From contig NZ_CP150919.1 of assembly GCF_039909015.1 (NCBI RefSeq), positions 2,518,501-2,582,500 of the forward strand: 64,000 nt of DNA, in the 5' to 3' direction. Source of the stretch: Pseudomonas grandcourensis. GTDB lineage: Bacteria > Pseudomonadota > Gammaproteobacteria > Pseudomonadales > Pseudomonadaceae. The notes beneath the pieces are model-generated. The model saw nothing but the letters and a program-made list of their open reading frames with translations. It did no database searches and had not been told where the DNA came from. The position numbers and the translations under genes are program-made. Below, piece after piece: positions 1 through 9,265 of this stretch. Numbering within the stretch: position 1 is the stretch's first letter; every line of letters begins with the position of its first letter.

Positions 1-125
1 TCGGACAGCACGCGCACGTCATACAGCGTCTCGTTAGCACTGAAATTGGCGTATTCGAACACCGGCATGGCGGCCAGCGCCATGGACTGGAAACCCTCGA
101 AAACCACGAACGCCACGCTGATCAT
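1..125 (-). CDS. GlxA-type AraC-family regulator, N-terminal part (cut by window edge)
   Basis: Reading the minus strand from the ATG at 125, the first ~41 residues begin MISVAFVVFEGFQSMALA and continue to the window edge with no stop. This resembles the start of the DJ-1/PfpI-like amidase domain of GlxA-type AraC regulators, where a hydrophobic first strand leads into a V-x-F-E-G-F-Q turn. A GAGGA ribosome-binding site lies just upstream of the ATG, at about 131-135. The gene is divergent from the SDR gene at 250, which it might control. The DNA-binding domain is outside the window, so the assignment rests on the N-terminus only. Confidence 0.55.
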   Translation of the reverse strand, partial: MISVAFVVFEGFQSMALAAMPVFEYANFSANETLYDVRVLS

Positions 126-249
126 GGATCTGTCCTCAAACAGTGATGTCCTGAAAACGTACTTTAAACGTCATTTGAGACGGGCGTAAGTCCCTTTATA
201 ACGGTGTGCACCCGGCGAATCTCTCGCCTCACCGTAGAGGAATTGCACC

Positions 250-1041
250 ATGGCGCTTTCATCCAAAGGCACTGCACTGATCACCGGCGCTTCTTCGGGC
301 ATCGGCGCGGTGTATGCCGACCGCCTGGCCCGACAGGGTTACGACCTGATTCTGGTGGCCCGCAGCCAGGGCAAGCTCAATGCCCTGGCCAACCAATTGA
401 GCGACGAAACCGGGCGCACCGTGGAGGTGGTGGCCGCCGACCTGACGAACAAGGCGGATGCGCTGCGGGTCGAACAGATCCTGCAAAACGACGCCAGCAT
501 CACCTTGTTGGTCAACAACGCCGGAGTCGGTGCCGTCATGCCGCTGCTCGGCAGTCCCGTGGATGACATGGAGGCGATGATCAACCTCAACGTGACGGCG
601 TTGATGCGCCTGGCCTATGCCGCCGTACCCGGCTTCGTCGCCCGGGGCGCCGGTACCGTGATCAACATCGCCTCCATCGTCGCCATCGCCCCGGAAATCC
701 TCAACGGCGTGTACGGCGGGACCAAGGCGTTCGTCTTGAGCCTGAGCCAGTCGATGCAGCATGAACTGGCGGACAAAGGCCTGCGCATCCAGGCGGTGTT
801 GCCGGGGGCGACCGCGACCGATTTCTGGAGCGAGGCCGGCAACCCGGTGGAAAACCTGCCGAAGGACATCGTGATGTCCGCCGAAGAGATGGTCGATGCC
901 GCGCTCGTTGGCCTGGCGGCTGGCGAAGTGGTAACCATTCCCGGGCTGCACGACGGCAGCCAGTGGGATCGTTACGAGGCCCAGCGCAAGACGTTGTCCG
1001 GGTTGTTTGGCAATAGCGTGGCGGCGCCGCGTTATCGCTGA
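250..1041 (+). CDS. SDR-family oxidoreductase
   Basis: A 263-residue classical short-chain dehydrogenase/reductase. The N-terminal Rossmann motif TGASSGIG (about residues 12-19) binds NAD(P), NNAG follows near residue 89, and the catalytic Tyr and Lys are in Y-G-G-T-K, preceded by a serine in the INIAS strand. Length is normal for the family. AGAGGA lies about 8 bases before the ATG, which fixes the start. The substrate cannot be read from sequence. The divergent GlxA-type regulator upstream suggests induction by a small metabolite, which is inference. Confidence 0.92.
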   Translation: MALSSKGTALITGASSGIGAVYADRLARQGYDLILVARSQGKLNALANQLSDETGRTVEVVAADLTNKADALRVEQILQNDASITLLVNNAGVGAVMPLLGSPVDDMEAMINLNVTALMRLAYAAVPGFVARGAGTVINIASIVAIAPEILNGVYGGTKAFVLSLSQSMQHELADKGLRIQAVLPGATATDFWSEAGNPVENLPKDIVMSAEEMVDAALVGLAAGEVVTIPGLHDGSQWDRYEAQRKTLSGLFGNSVAAPRYR

Positions 1042-1145
1042 GACGGTCACCCCGAGGCCGGGTGAACTAAACTTGCATGAGAGGACCGTTCACCGCTGGC
1101 TCGTTGACCTGTTCGGCGAGCCGGTGGCGTGTAACAGGAGCCGAC

Positions 1146-2078
1146 ATGCTTCACATCCGAACGCCTTTGATCCTGCACCCTGGCCTCTCGACCCCGACCC
1201 GCCGTATCTGGCTGAAACTGGAAAACCTGCAACCCAGCGGCTCGTTCAAATTACGCGGCATGGGCTTGCTGTGCAGCCGGGCTCAGCAGCAGGGCAAGCG
1301 CAAGGTGGTCTGTCCCTCCGCCGGGAACGCGGGACTGGCCACGGCCATGGCCGCTGCGTGCCTGGGGCTCAAGGCATGCATCGTGGTACCGCACACCACC
1401 CCGCAAAGCACCCGGACGCGGATCAGCAATACCGGCGCCGAGGTGATCGTGCACGGCAAGGTCTGGGACGAAGCCAATCAACGGGCACAGGAACTCGCCC
1501 AGGACCCGCGCAGTGAATTCGTGCCGGCCTTCGACCACCCGCTGTTGTGGGAAGGGCACAGCACCATGGTCGATGAAATCCTTGAAGACTGCCCGCCAGT
1601 GGATGTGCTGGTGACATCGGTGGGCGGCGGTGGCTTGCTGGCGGGGCTGCTCACCGGACTGATTCGTCATCGGCACACCGATTGCCGCATCGTAGCCTGC
1701 GAAACCGAAGGCGCGGCGTCGTTCGCCGCGGCGGTGGCGGCCGGGCACCCGGTCAAACTGGCGAAAATCGACACCGTCGCTACCTCCCTGGGCGCCGCGC
1801 AAGTGGCCGCCTGGCCGGTCAGGCACATCGGCGATTTCCCCTATGAGTGCGTGGTGCTCAGTGATGATGAGGCGATCATGGGCGTGGTGCGTTACGCCAA
1901 TGATTTGCGACAGCTGGTCGAACCAGCGTGCGGGGTTTCATTGGCGATTGCCTACCTGGATCACCCGGCGATTGCCGACGCCCGTGACGTGGTGATCGTG
2001 GTGTGCGGCGGGGTAAGTATCAATGCGCAGCTCGTGGCCGGGTGGGCACGCTTGTCCGCAGGCACACGCGCCGGGTAG
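1146..2078 (+). CDS. PLP-dependent serine/threonine dehydratase-like protein
   Basis: A 310-residue fold-type II PLP enzyme. The Schiff-base lysine is in GSFKLRG (near residue 38), the substrate or phosphate loop is SAGNAGLA, and the glycine-rich phosphate-binding loop is SVGGGGL. This set and length match catabolic L-serine/L-threonine dehydratases of the short type without a C-terminal ACT domain. The ORF can be extended upstream to 1077, but GGAG just before 1146 and the start of homology (hydrophobic strand, then KLENLQPSGSFK) favour the ATG at 1146. It lies 104 bp after the SDR gene and may be co-transcribed with it. Exact substrate unknown. Confidence 0.9.
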   Translation: MLHIRTPLILHPGLSTPTRRIWLKLENLQPSGSFKLRGMGLLCSRAQQQGKRKVVCPSAGNAGLATAMAAACLGLKACIVVPHTTPQSTRTRISNTGAEVIVHGKVWDEANQRAQELAQDPRSEFVPAFDHPLLWEGHSTMVDEILEDCPPVDVLVTSVGGGGLLAGLLTGLIRHRHTDCRIVACETEGAASFAAAVAAGHPVKLAKIDTVATSLGAAQVAAWPVRHIGDFPYECVVLSDDEAIMGVVRYANDLRQLVEPACGVSLAIAYLDHPAIADARDVVIVVCGGVSINAQLVAGWARLSAGTRAG

Positions 2079-2131
2079 GGCCGGAAACGCTATCCCGGTG
2101 TCACAAGCCCTACCGCTGGCGATGACGATCT

Positions 2132-2452
2132 TCAGTGATCGGCGGCAACGCCTTCCTGGACGAGAATGGCGCGGGCCAGGTCTTCGTCGCTTGCGTTGTT
2201 GAGGGCAGGATTGTCCTGACGGATCTTTTTCAACACCGCCTCCAGGTAAGCACCACGAATCGCACCGCCACTGGCGACGAAACTGGATGCGTCATCCCGG
2301 GCGGGAATCATGAGTTTGTGGTCTTTGAACGTCGAGTACAGCGAGGCGGAAACCCCGGCTGAGGTGGCGACATCTTCGGCATCCACTTTGGCCATAGCCG
2401 AGCCGAAGGGCAAACAAAGTACCAGGGAAGAAAGGATAAATATGCGGCGCAT
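2132..2452 (-). CDS. DUF2388 domain protein, secreted
   Basis: A 106-residue small exported protein of the DUF2388 family common in Pseudomonas. It has a signal peptide of about 20 residues ending SAMA, followed by a compact domain with the family pattern T-S-A-G-x-S-A-S-L-Y-x-T-F-K-D and S-F-V-A-S-G-G-x-I-R-G-A. The reading frame stays open further upstream, but GGAGG about 7 bases before the ATG at 2452 and the signal peptide fix this start. Function is not known. It is divergent from the flavoprotein at 2571. Confidence 0.87.
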   Translation of the reverse strand: MRRIFILSSLVLCLPFGSAMAKVDAEDVATSAGVSASLYSTFKDHKLMIPARDDASSFVASGGAIRGAYLEAVLKKIRQDNPALNNASDEDLARAILVQEGVAADH

Positions 2453-2570
2453 GACGGTGTCCTCCGACAGCATGAAGCATAAGGGAAGTACCACATAGTT
2501 TAGGATGCGTGGCGGTCGCCGAGAGTTCCCTGGCATTAGCGAGGAGCGGGGTGAGAGGGAGGCAAGGTCG

Positions 2571-3680
2571 TTGAACATCGATATTCAAAGTGTGGTGATC
2601 GGGGCCGGTGTCGTCGGATTGGCAGTGGCCAGGGCCCTGGCCATGAGCGGTCGGGAAGTGCTGGTGGTCGAGGCCGGCGGGGGCATCGGCACGGGCATCA
2701 GCTCGCGTAACTCGGAAGTGATTCACGCCGGCATCTATTACCCGGGCGGCAGCCTCAAGGCGCGGTTGTGCGTGGAAGGCAAGCAGCGCCTCTACGCGTA
2801 CTGCGATGAGCACGGTGTCGATTACCGGCGCGTGGGCAAGCTGATCGTGGCCACCGATGAGCCGCAGCGCGCGGCTTTGCAGCGTCTGTTGCAGCAGGGG
2901 CGTGTCAATGGTGTCGATGACCTGCAATGGCTGGACGGCCCGCAGGTCCGGGAGCTTGAACCGGCGTTGTCCTGCGTCGCGGCGCTGTGGTCGCGGTCTA
3001 CCGGCATAGTCGACTCCCACGGGCTGATGCTGGCGCTGCTGGGCGATGCCGAGAGGTTTGGCGCGACGCTGGCCTTGCACACGCCGCTGCTGTCGGCCCG
3101 TTGCATCGAACAGGGTTTCGAGGTGCACATGGGCGGCAGTCAACCCATGACGTTGTGCTGCCGCGAATTGATCAACTGCGCGGGGCTGTCCGCTCCCGAG
3201 GTGGCGAGCAGCATCGTCGGTCTGCCGGGGCCATTCATTCCCCGGGCGCATTTGTGCAAGGGCAGTTACTTCAATTTCAGTGGCCGGGCACCGTTTCGCC
3301 ACCTGGTGTATCCGGCCCCGGAGAACGCGGGGCTGGGTGTGCACATGACGCTGGACCTGGGCGGGCAGGCGCGCTTCGGACCGGATGTCGAATGGGTCGA
3401 GCACATTGATTACCGTGTCGAGCCCCGCCGGGCGGAGGGGTTCTATCAGGCGATCCGCCGCTATTGGCCGGGCTTGCCGGACAACAGCCTGCAACCGGCC
3501 TACAGCGGCATTCGCCCGAAAATCAGCGGGCCGACTGAGCCGGCTGCCGACTTTCTCATCAGCGCTCGCGCCGAACATGGCGTGCCGGGGCTGGTGAATC
3601 TGTTCGGCATCGAATCACCGGGGCTGACCAGTTGCCTGGCGCTCGCCGAACTCGTGGTGAAACACCTGGCCGACCGATGA
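2571..3680 (+). CDS. FAD-dependent oxidoreductase, LhgO-like (DAO fold)
   Basis: About 370 residues of a D-amino-acid-oxidase-fold flavoprotein. It opens with the dinucleotide-binding motif [13 protein letters not shown] and contains [15 protein letters not shown], a signature of the L-2-hydroxyglutarate dehydrogenase (LhgO/YgaF) group. The C-terminus has the second FAD contact ([11 protein letters not shown]). The best start is the TTG at 2571, preceded by GGGAGG. An in-frame ATG at 2505 would add 22 residues with no similarity to the fold. Likely oxidises a 2-hydroxy acid and passes electrons to the quinone pool; the substrate is inferred from family resemblance only. Confidence 0.82.
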   Translation: MNIDIQSVVIGAGVVGLAVARALAMSGREVLVVEAGGGIGTGISSRNSEVIHAGIYYPGGSLKARLCVEGKQRLYAYCDEHGVDYRRVGKLIVATDEPQRAALQRLLQQGRVNGVDDLQWLDGPQVRELEPALSCVAALWSRSTGIVDSHGLMLALLGDAERFGATLALHTPLLSARCIEQGFEVHMGGSQPMTLCCRELINCAGLSAPEVASSIVGLPGPFIPRAHLCKGSYFNFSGRAPFRHLVYPAPENAGLGVHMTLDLGGQARFGPDVEWVEHIDYRVEPRRAEGFYQAIRRYWPGLPDNSLQPAYSGIRPKISGPTEPAADFLISARAEHGVPGLVNLFGIESPGLTSCLALAELVVKHLADR

Positions 3681-3752
3681 TCAGGGCTGGCGCTGCGTTG
3701 CGGTTATCGGGGCTATGCTAGGGGGTGCGCTTACCGCCATCGGAGAACTCTG

Positions 3753-4349
3753 ATGATCACCGTACGCACTGCCTGCCTGCTGGCCGATTACAAACGCTGG
3801 GCCAATCAGCGCCTTTTTGACAGCCTCGCGGCGCTCCCTCCGGGCGAAGTCAAAAAAGAACGGGTGTCAGTGTTCAAAAACATGATCGGCACCCTCAATC
3901 ACGTCTACGTGGTCGATTGCATCTGGCAGGCGCACCTCGAAGGCCGGGGGCATGGCTTCAAGACCTCCCACGACCTGCTGCACGCCGACCTGTCCGAACT
4001 GCGCATGGCGCAAAAAGCCATCGATCGCTGGTACTGCGACTGGAGCGCCCGGCAAACCGACGCCTCCCTGGACAAGCTCCTGGAATTCACCTTTGTCTCA
4101 GGCGAAAGCGGCACCATGAGCGCCGGCGCGATGCTGATGCACGTGGTCAACCACGCCAGCTATCACCGTGGCTGGGTGGTGCAGATGTACTTCGAGATTC
4201 CGGCCATGCCACCGGTGACCGACATGCCGGTGTATTTGCGCGAGTCAGAACCGGTGGTTTTGCAGTCGATCAATGCGCCGATAGTGGCGCCGCCCTGTGC
4301 CGTGCAGTTTTCCAGTGCGACCAGTGTTTTGCCGAATCGATATCGTTGA
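3753..4349 (+). CDS. DinB-family protein
   Basis: A 198-residue four-helix-bundle protein of the DinB/YfiT superfamily. The three metal-ligand histidines are visible: one in the LNHVYVVDCIW helix (about residue 50) and two in HVVNHASYHRG (about residues 130-137). The opening Y-K-R-W-A-N-Q-R-L-F helix is typical. DinB proteins are metal-binding, and some act as thiol-dependent transferases; the role here is unknown. GGAG precedes the ATG by about 7 bases. The C-terminal 30 residues are less conserved-looking. A 295-bp gap follows that holds only a degenerate REP fragment near 4450. Confidence 0.88.
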   Translation: MITVRTACLLADYKRWANQRLFDSLAALPPGEVKKERVSVFKNMIGTLNHVYVVDCIWQAHLEGRGHGFKTSHDLLHADLSELRMAQKAIDRWYCDWSARQTDASLDKLLEFTFVSGESGTMSAGAMLMHVVNHASYHRGWVVQMYFEIPAMPPVTDMPVYLRESEPVVLQSINAPIVAPPCAVQFSSATSVLPNRYR

Positions 4350-4644
4350 ACTCCGGTTCAGACTATCGACGGGGCCAACAGCACTGTATCGAAAGGTGGA
4401 ACGCCGGATCGCACCCTGTATCTCGAGAGCTGACAGGTAGGCCACACTCGGATACATCTGGCGAGGGAGCAATTTCCTCCTCCGCAGTAAGGTCTGCAGC
4501 TTTCATGAAGTAGCACTGGCAGCCGTTAAACAATCCCTTCAAGACGAGTGAGCAGCCCCTTGGCCCGGGCTGCCGCTACACTCTTCCCGATCCTTTTGCG
4601 CGGCGTCCGGGCGCACTCCGTTATCCCCTCATTGGAGCTTGAGC

Positions 4645-5442
4645 ATGAAAATCGATTTGAGCGCAAAACTCGCAATCGTCAGCGGCAGCACCGCCGGCAT
4701 TGGCCTGGGCATCAGCAAGGCACTGGCCGAGGCAGGCGCCACGGTGGTGGTGATCGGCCGCGACACGGCCAAGGTCGAGCAGGCAATGGCGAGCATTCGC
4801 CAGCGTGTTCCTGCAGCGCAATTGCGTGGGGTGACCGCCGACCTCGGCACCGCCGAAGGCGCCGAAAGATTGTTCGCCGCCGAACCTCGGGCGGACATCC
4901 TGGTGAACAACCTAGGGATCTTCAACACGGTGGATTTCTTCGACGCCCCGGACAGTGAGTGGACACGCTTCTACGAGGTCAACGTGATCTCCGGCGTGCG
5001 CCTGTCCCGGCATTACACACCGGACATGGTCAAACAGGGTTGGGGGCGGGTGATCTTCCTGTCTTCGGAATCCGGCGTGGCGACCCCGGCGGACATGATC
5101 AACTACGGCGTGACCAAAAGCGCCAACCTGGCGGTGTCCCATGGCCTGGCCAAACGCCTGGCCGGCACCGGCGTGACGGTCAATGCGATCCTGCCAGGCC
5201 CGACCTTTACCGATGGCCTTGAAGACATGCTCAAGGACGCCACGGCCGAATCCGGACGCAGCGCCCGGGACGAAGCCGATGCGTTCGTGCGCAAGGCCCG
5301 GCCGACGTCGATCATCCAGCGCGTGGCGGATGTCGAAGAAGTCGCCAATCTGGTGGCCTACATCGCTTCGCCGTTATCCTCGGCCACCACCGGAGCTGCC
5401 TTGCGGGTCGACGGCGGTGTCGTCGACAGCCTGGCCATCTGA
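4645..5442 (+). CDS. SDR-family oxidoreductase
   Basis: A 265-residue classical SDR. Cofactor motif TASGxG appears as STAGIGLGI near residue 14, NNLG replaces the usual NNAG near residue 87, the active-site serine is in LSSES, and the catalytic pair is Y-G-V-T-K. The end, GAALRVDGGVVDS, is the usual tail of this family. GGAG is 7 bases before the ATG at 4645. The neighbouring SRPBCC gene begins 29 bases downstream and is probably co-transcribed. Substrate unknown. Confidence 0.92.
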   Translation: MKIDLSAKLAIVSGSTAGIGLGISKALAEAGATVVVIGRDTAKVEQAMASIRQRVPAAQLRGVTADLGTAEGAERLFAAEPRADILVNNLGIFNTVDFFDAPDSEWTRFYEVNVISGVRLSRHYTPDMVKQGWGRVIFLSSESGVATPADMINYGVTKSANLAVSHGLAKRLAGTGVTVNAILPGPTFTDGLEDMLKDATAESGRSARDEADAFVRKARPTSIIQRVADVEEVANLVAYIASPLSSATTGAALRVDGGVVDSLAI

Positions 5443-5471
5443 ACCCAAAAAATTTTGAGAGAGCACCCGAC

Positions 5472-5882
5472 ATGGCAACTGCATCAGCAACGATCGAAGT
5501 CCCGGCCTCGGCCGATCAGGTCTGGCAATTGATTGGCGGATTCAACTCGCTGCCGGACTGGATTCCGTTCATTCCCAAAAGCGAACTGAGCGAAGGCGGG
5601 CGGGTACGCCGGCTGGAAACCAGCGATGGCACGGTGGTGGTCGAGCGTTTGCAAGTGTTCGACAACGCAGCGAAAACCTACAGTTACTCGTTTGTGCATT
5701 CGCCATTTCCGGTGACTGATTATTTGGCGACGATCAAGGTTGAAGCGCTTGGCGAGCGTGCGCGGGTAACCTGGTCGGGCCGGTTTGAACCGGTTGGCGT
5801 GAGTGATGGGGAAGTGGAAGCGTTGTTTGCGGGGGTGTATCAGGGTGGGATTGAAGCGCTGCGGGCCAAATACCCGGCCTGA
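5472..5882 (+). CDS. SRPBCC-family protein (polyketide cyclase/dehydrase-like)
   Basis: A 136-residue START/Bet v1-fold protein. The first strand and helix (ATIEVPASADQVWQLIGGF) and the final long helix (VEALFAGVYQGGIEALRAKY) fit the SRPBCC family, which binds hydrophobic ligands in a deep cavity. It lies 29 bp after the SDR gene in the same direction, and a pair of this kind suggests that both act on one small hydrophobic compound. No catalytic residue can be assigned. GAGAG precedes the ATG. Confidence 0.88.
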   Translation: MATASATIEVPASADQVWQLIGGFNSLPDWIPFIPKSELSEGGRVRRLETSDGTVVVERLQVFDNAAKTYSYSFVHSPFPVTDYLATIKVEALGERARVTWSGRFEPVGVSDGEVEALFAGVYQGGIEALRAKYPA

Positions 5883-5900
5883 CAGTCACGACACCAACTC

Positions 5901-5990
5901 CTGTGGGAGCGAGCTTGCTCGCGATGACGGTGTATCAGGTAAAAATGTATCGCCTGACACTCCGCTATCGCGAGCAAGCTCGCTCCCACA
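5901..5990. repeat. REPIN: two inverted REP elements
   Basis: Two REP palindromes face each other: GGGAGCGAGCTTGCTCGC near 5905 and its inverted copy ending at 5990, separated by about 45 bases. Such paired REPs are abundant in Pseudomonas intergenic regions and are mobilised by RAYT transposases. The pair lies between two convergent genes (SRPBCC and the histidine kinase) and could also act as a bidirectional transcription stop. Confidence 0.9.
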
Positions 5991-6017
5991 AGGGATCTAA
6001 TGGTTCTTGAGGCAGTG

Positions 6018-7421
6018 TCAGGCCTGGGTAATCAAGCCTTCCTGGCAGTCCAGCACCAGCCGCGCGCCACCCAGTTCGCTGCTGCCCACTTCCAGGGTAA
6101 ACCCGTGCAGGCTGACAATCGCCGCGACGATGGATAGCCCCAGCCCGAAGCCGCTTTTGTGATTGCCCGCCTCGGCGCGATAGAAGCGCTGGAACACCGC
6201 TTCCCGTTCCGCCTCGGGAATGCCCGGGCCGGAATCGAGCACTTCGATCCGCGTGTGCCCGCCATCATTGACCCCGCGCAGGATTACCGCGCCACCGGGC
6301 GGGGTGAATTTGATCGAGTTGCTGAGCAGGTTCGCCACCGCTTCGAACATCAGCGCGCGGTCGCCATTGAGGGGCGGCAATGACGCGGGCAGGTGCAACT
6401 GGAACACCAGGCCGTCGTCTTCCGCCAGGGGCAGGTAGAACTCATGCAGTTCTTGCAGCAACGCCACCGGGTCCAGTTGCACGAAGCCGGAGCGACGCTG
6501 GCGGTCTTCCAGTTCGGAGATCCGCAGCAACCCGCGAAAACGCGCCATCAGCGTATCGGCCTCGGCCAGCACCAGGTCCAGTTGCATGGCCTGTGGCGAG
6601 CCTTCGCCGGCTTGCTGTTGCATGCGGTAAAGCTGCGCGCGCAGACGGGTCAGGGGCGTGCGCAGGTCATGGGCGATGTTGTCGCACACGCCCTTGACCT
6701 CGTTCATCAAGCGCTCGATGCGTTCGAGCATGGCGTTGACGATGGCGGCGAGCATGTCCAGTTCGTCACGCCGATTGGACAGCGGCAAGCGCCGGCTCAG
6801 GTCACCGGCGACGATGGCTTCGGCACTGGCCTGAATCCCGCGAATGCGTCGCAATGGGCGCCGGCGCAGCAAATACCAGCCGACGATGCCCGGCACGATG
6901 GTCAGGGTCATCCCCCAGAACAAGGCGTGAAGGATGATCCGGGTCACGGCGAACAACGAACCGTTGTCGCGCACCAGCACCAGCCAGCGGCCGTCCAGGG
7001 TGCGGGTTGCCACGGCATCGCAGCTGTCGGTGGGCAGCGTCTGTTCGTCGTTGTCGTCGGAGGCATCGCAATCGCGCAGCATGTGGATCTTGCCATCGAG
7101 CGGCAAACCGTCGGGAATGTAGCGCAGGGCGCCGCTGAGGTAATGTTGCCGGGCATCGAACAGGCCGTAGGCGTCGATGCCGCGGATGTCGAAGGTCATG
7201 CTGACGGCGAGGGCGTCCACCAGTTGCTCGCCCGAGAAGCGCGAAAACAGGTGCTGGCGTTGCATCAGCGAATGCTTGGCCAGGTTGTCCAGGTAAGCGG
7301 AAACCTCGTAGTACATGACCCCCATGAGAATCCCGCTCCAGATCACGAACAGCGAACTGTAGAGCGCCAGCAGACGGCTGCTGGAAGAACGCCAGCCTTT
7401 AGACGGGTTCGGCAATGACAT
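6018..7421 (-). CDS. OmpR-class sensor histidine kinase
   Basis: A 467-residue membrane sensor kinase. TM1 is about residues 15-40, the periplasmic loop about 41-155, and TM2 about 160-190, followed by a HAMP linker ending near 240. The dimerisation/phosphoacceptor helix has the histidine in NIAHDLRTPLTRLR, and the ATPase domain shows N (NLLSNSIKF), G1 (DSGPGIPE) and G2 (GFGLGLSI) boxes. The loop contains two cysteines and an acidic stretch (DASDDNDE) that could contact a cation, which is inference. The start overlaps the response regulator gene upstream by 23 bp, so the pair is translationally coupled. Signal unknown. Confidence 0.93.
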   Translation of the reverse strand: MSLPNPSKGWRSSSSRLLALYSSLFVIWSGILMGVMYYEVSAYLDNLAKHSLMQRQHLFSRFSGEQLVDALAVSMTFDIRGIDAYGLFDARQHYLSGALRYIPDGLPLDGKIHMLRDCDASDDNDEQTLPTDSCDAVATRTLDGRWLVLVRDNGSLFAVTRIILHALFWGMTLTIVPGIVGWYLLRRRPLRRIRGIQASAEAIVAGDLSRRLPLSNRRDELDMLAAIVNAMLERIERLMNEVKGVCDNIAHDLRTPLTRLRAQLYRMQQQAGEGSPQAMQLDLVLAEADTLMARFRGLLRISELEDRQRRSGFVQLDPVALLQELHEFYLPLAEDDGLVFQLHLPASLPPLNGDRALMFEAVANLLSNSIKFTPPGGAVILRGVNDGGHTRIEVLDSGPGIPEAEREAVFQRFYRAEAGNHKSGFGLGLSIVAAIVSLHGFTLEVGSSELGGARLVLDCQEGLITQA

Positions 7422-8082
7422 AACCCGAGCCTCGCACGGTCCGAATCAATGGGGCATTGCCAGGCGGGTCGATCTTCTTGCGCAGACGGCCGATGTGTAC
7501 GTCGATCAGGTTGGTGCCGGGGTCGAAGTGGTAACCCCAGACTTCCTCGAAAATCATCATCCGCGAGAGGATTTGCCCGGTATTGCGCATCAGGAATTCC
7601 AGCAGTTTGTATTCGGTGGGCAATAGCGTCAGCAGTTGACCGTCGCGGCTGGCTTCGTGGCTGATCAGGTTCAGCTCCAGATCGGCCACCCGCAACGTGG
7701 TGGCCTCGGCGGTCACGGTGTTCTGCCGGCGCAGCAGGACTTCGACCCGGGCGGCCATTTCATCGGTGGCGAAGGGTTTGGTCAGGTAGTCGTCGCCACC
7801 GGCGCGCAGACCGCGCACGCGCTCATCGACGTCGGACAGGGCGCTGATCATCAGGATCGGCGTAGCCACGCCCATGGTCCGCAGGGTGGTGACGATTGCC
7901 AGGCCATCGAGCTCGGGCAGCATGCGGTCGAGGGTGATCAGGTCGTAGTTGCCGCTGACCGCTCGCTCCAGCCCTTCGCGGCCATTGTCGACCCAGTCGA
8001 CGTCGAGGCCGTGGCTACTCAGTTCGGCGACAATTTCCCGGGCGGTCACGGCGTCGTCTTCGATGGTCAAGATGCGGGTCAT
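7399..8082 (-). CDS. OmpR/PhoB-type response regulator
   Basis: A 227-residue two-domain regulator. The receiver domain has the acidic pair EDD near residue 8, the phosphorylated aspartate in LITLDRMLPELDG (about residue 51), and the conserved lysine in DYLTKPF. The C-terminal winged helix (about 130-225) contains LLPTEYKLLEFLMRNTGQILSR and VDVHIGRLRKKID, the usual PhoB/OmpR DNA-binding signature. It is the first gene of the pair and overlaps the kinase gene at 7399-7421. It is probably autoregulated from the region at 8083-8200. Confidence 0.94.
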   Translation of the reverse strand: MTRILTIEDDAVTAREIVAELSSHGLDVDWVDNGREGLERAVSGNYDLITLDRMLPELDGLAIVTTLRTMGVATPILMISALSDVDERVRGLRAGGDDYLTKPFATDEMAARVEVLLRRQNTVTAEATTLRVADLELNLISHEASRDGQLLTLLPTEYKLLEFLMRNTGQILSRMMIFEEVWGYHFDPGTNLIDVHIGRLRKKIDPPGNAPLIRTVRGSGYVIAEPV

Positions 8083-8197
8083 AGGGCTGGCCTGATTAAA
8101 TGTTCACAACGTTGTGCGGCATTTTGCCAAGAAATGATCGCAGGCTTTCTAAATAAAAGTTCATGGACATTCCGGGTTTCGGTCAAAGCATAAAAAC

Positions 8198-8265
8198 CGC
8201 CGAGCAAGCCCGCTGCCACAAGAGAACGCAATCCCCTGTGGGAGCGAGCCTGCTCGCGAAGACGG
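8198..8265. repeat. REP pair (one degenerate copy)
   Basis: A degenerate inverted copy (GAGCAAGCCCGCTGCCACA near 8202) faces a good REP core (GTGGGAGCGAGCCTGCTCGC, 8238-8257). This is the same class of element as at 5901-5990. It sits between the response regulator promoter and the 3' end of the GST gene. Confidence 0.82.
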
Positions 8266-8288
8266 TAGGTCAGGCGAAGCGAATCCAA

Positions 8289-8894
8289 CTATTCGATCGG
8301 CGTATCCACAAACACCTCAAGCCCTTCGGCATACGCAGTGAATGCGGCAATCCGCGGAAACTGCGCCGCACTCACCTGATCCGGCACCACCAGGTTGGTA
8401 AAACTCCAGGCTACGGCGAGGGTAATGCCATCCTGCTCAAGCGAACCGTCAGTTTTCAGCGGCTGCTTATCCAGCTCTCGCTCCAGTCCCGAATAGGCTG
8501 CCGTCAGCTGTCCTTCGACCCGCTGCACCCAAGGTTCGAATTGAATCTCCGTCGGCCGCAGGTTGCGCTCGTAGTAAAGCTGCACGGATTTTTCGCTGGC
8601 GGCCAGGGCCAGGCCGATCAGGCGCAACGCGCGCAGGCGCTGACCCGGCTGGATGGGCATGAGGCTGTTGCCGGCCAGGGTTTCGAGGTAGTCGATGATC
8701 AGCGTCGAGTCCATCAACACCTCACCGTCATCCAGCACCAGGGTAGGCGCCTTGACTACCGGGTTGATCTGCTGGAATTGTTCGAAGTGGCGGAACACCG
8801 AGACCGATCGGTGTTCCAGCGCGATTCCCAGGCATTTGGCAGAAATGGCGGCGCGCCTGACATAGGGCGAGTCCAGCATACCGATCAGCTTCAT
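8289..8894 (-). CDS. Glutathione S-transferase family protein
   Basis: A 201-residue GST. The N-terminal thioredoxin-like domain starts MKLIGMLDSPYVRR, with a probable catalytic Ser9 instead of Tyr. The cis-proline is in VKAPTLV (near residue 50), and the glutathione-contacting pair is in MDSTLIIDYLE. The C-terminal all-helical domain (about 85-201) supplies the second-substrate site. GGAAAGGA lies a few bases before the ATG at 8894. The gene stands alone. The substrate is not evident. Confidence 0.9.
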   Translation of the reverse strand: MKLIGMLDSPYVRRAAISAKCLGIALEHRSVSVFRHFEQFQQINPVVKAPTLVLDDGEVLMDSTLIIDYLETLAGNSLMPIQPGQRLRALRLIGLALAASEKSVQLYYERNLRPTEIQFEPWVQRVEGQLTAAYSGLERELDKQPLKTDGSLEQDGITLAVAWSFTNLVVPDQVSAAQFPRIAAFTAYAEGLEVFVDTPIE

Positions 8895-9265
8895 GGTCCT
8901 TTCCTTTATATGGCCATTTCGGGAGGGACAACCTTAGCTGAGGTTCGCGGCCCTGCAAATGACCGTGAATAATGCCCGGTGCCAGCCGTTTGTCTTCTAT
9001 ATACAGCCGCTCGATTGAATTTCTTGCTATAAACGCACTCCGATTACCGCCTCAAAGCCTGCCTTAGAGCATTTTCAGGGCTTTGTCGGACAAATTCGCA
9101 GTCTTTTCAGTTGCTGAGGCCTCAAGTCGGCCGTAGACTGCCGCCCCTCGTAAATTGAGTGCCGGGTGGCGCTTGGAACAAACGGCGCCTTTCCGATTGG
9201 CCTGACCAGGTCTGCCGGAACGCTCCCTTATTCGCCTTAATGCACGTTTTTTTATAGAGATATCA
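8895..9265. other. Intergenic region between GST and dksA2-like gene
   Basis: About 370 bases between two divergent genes, so it must carry both promoters. It has A/T-rich patches near 8990-9010 and 9245-9262 but no unambiguous promoter boxes, no REP and no credible ORF. The ORF on the minus strand at 9064-9291 runs over the start of the DksA-like gene and is not believed. Confidence 0.5.

Noticed and set aside
8163..8972. 269-residue plus-strand ORF across the REP and GST gene
   Set aside because: Antisense to the GST gene and starting inside a REP-containing gap; a shadow frame.
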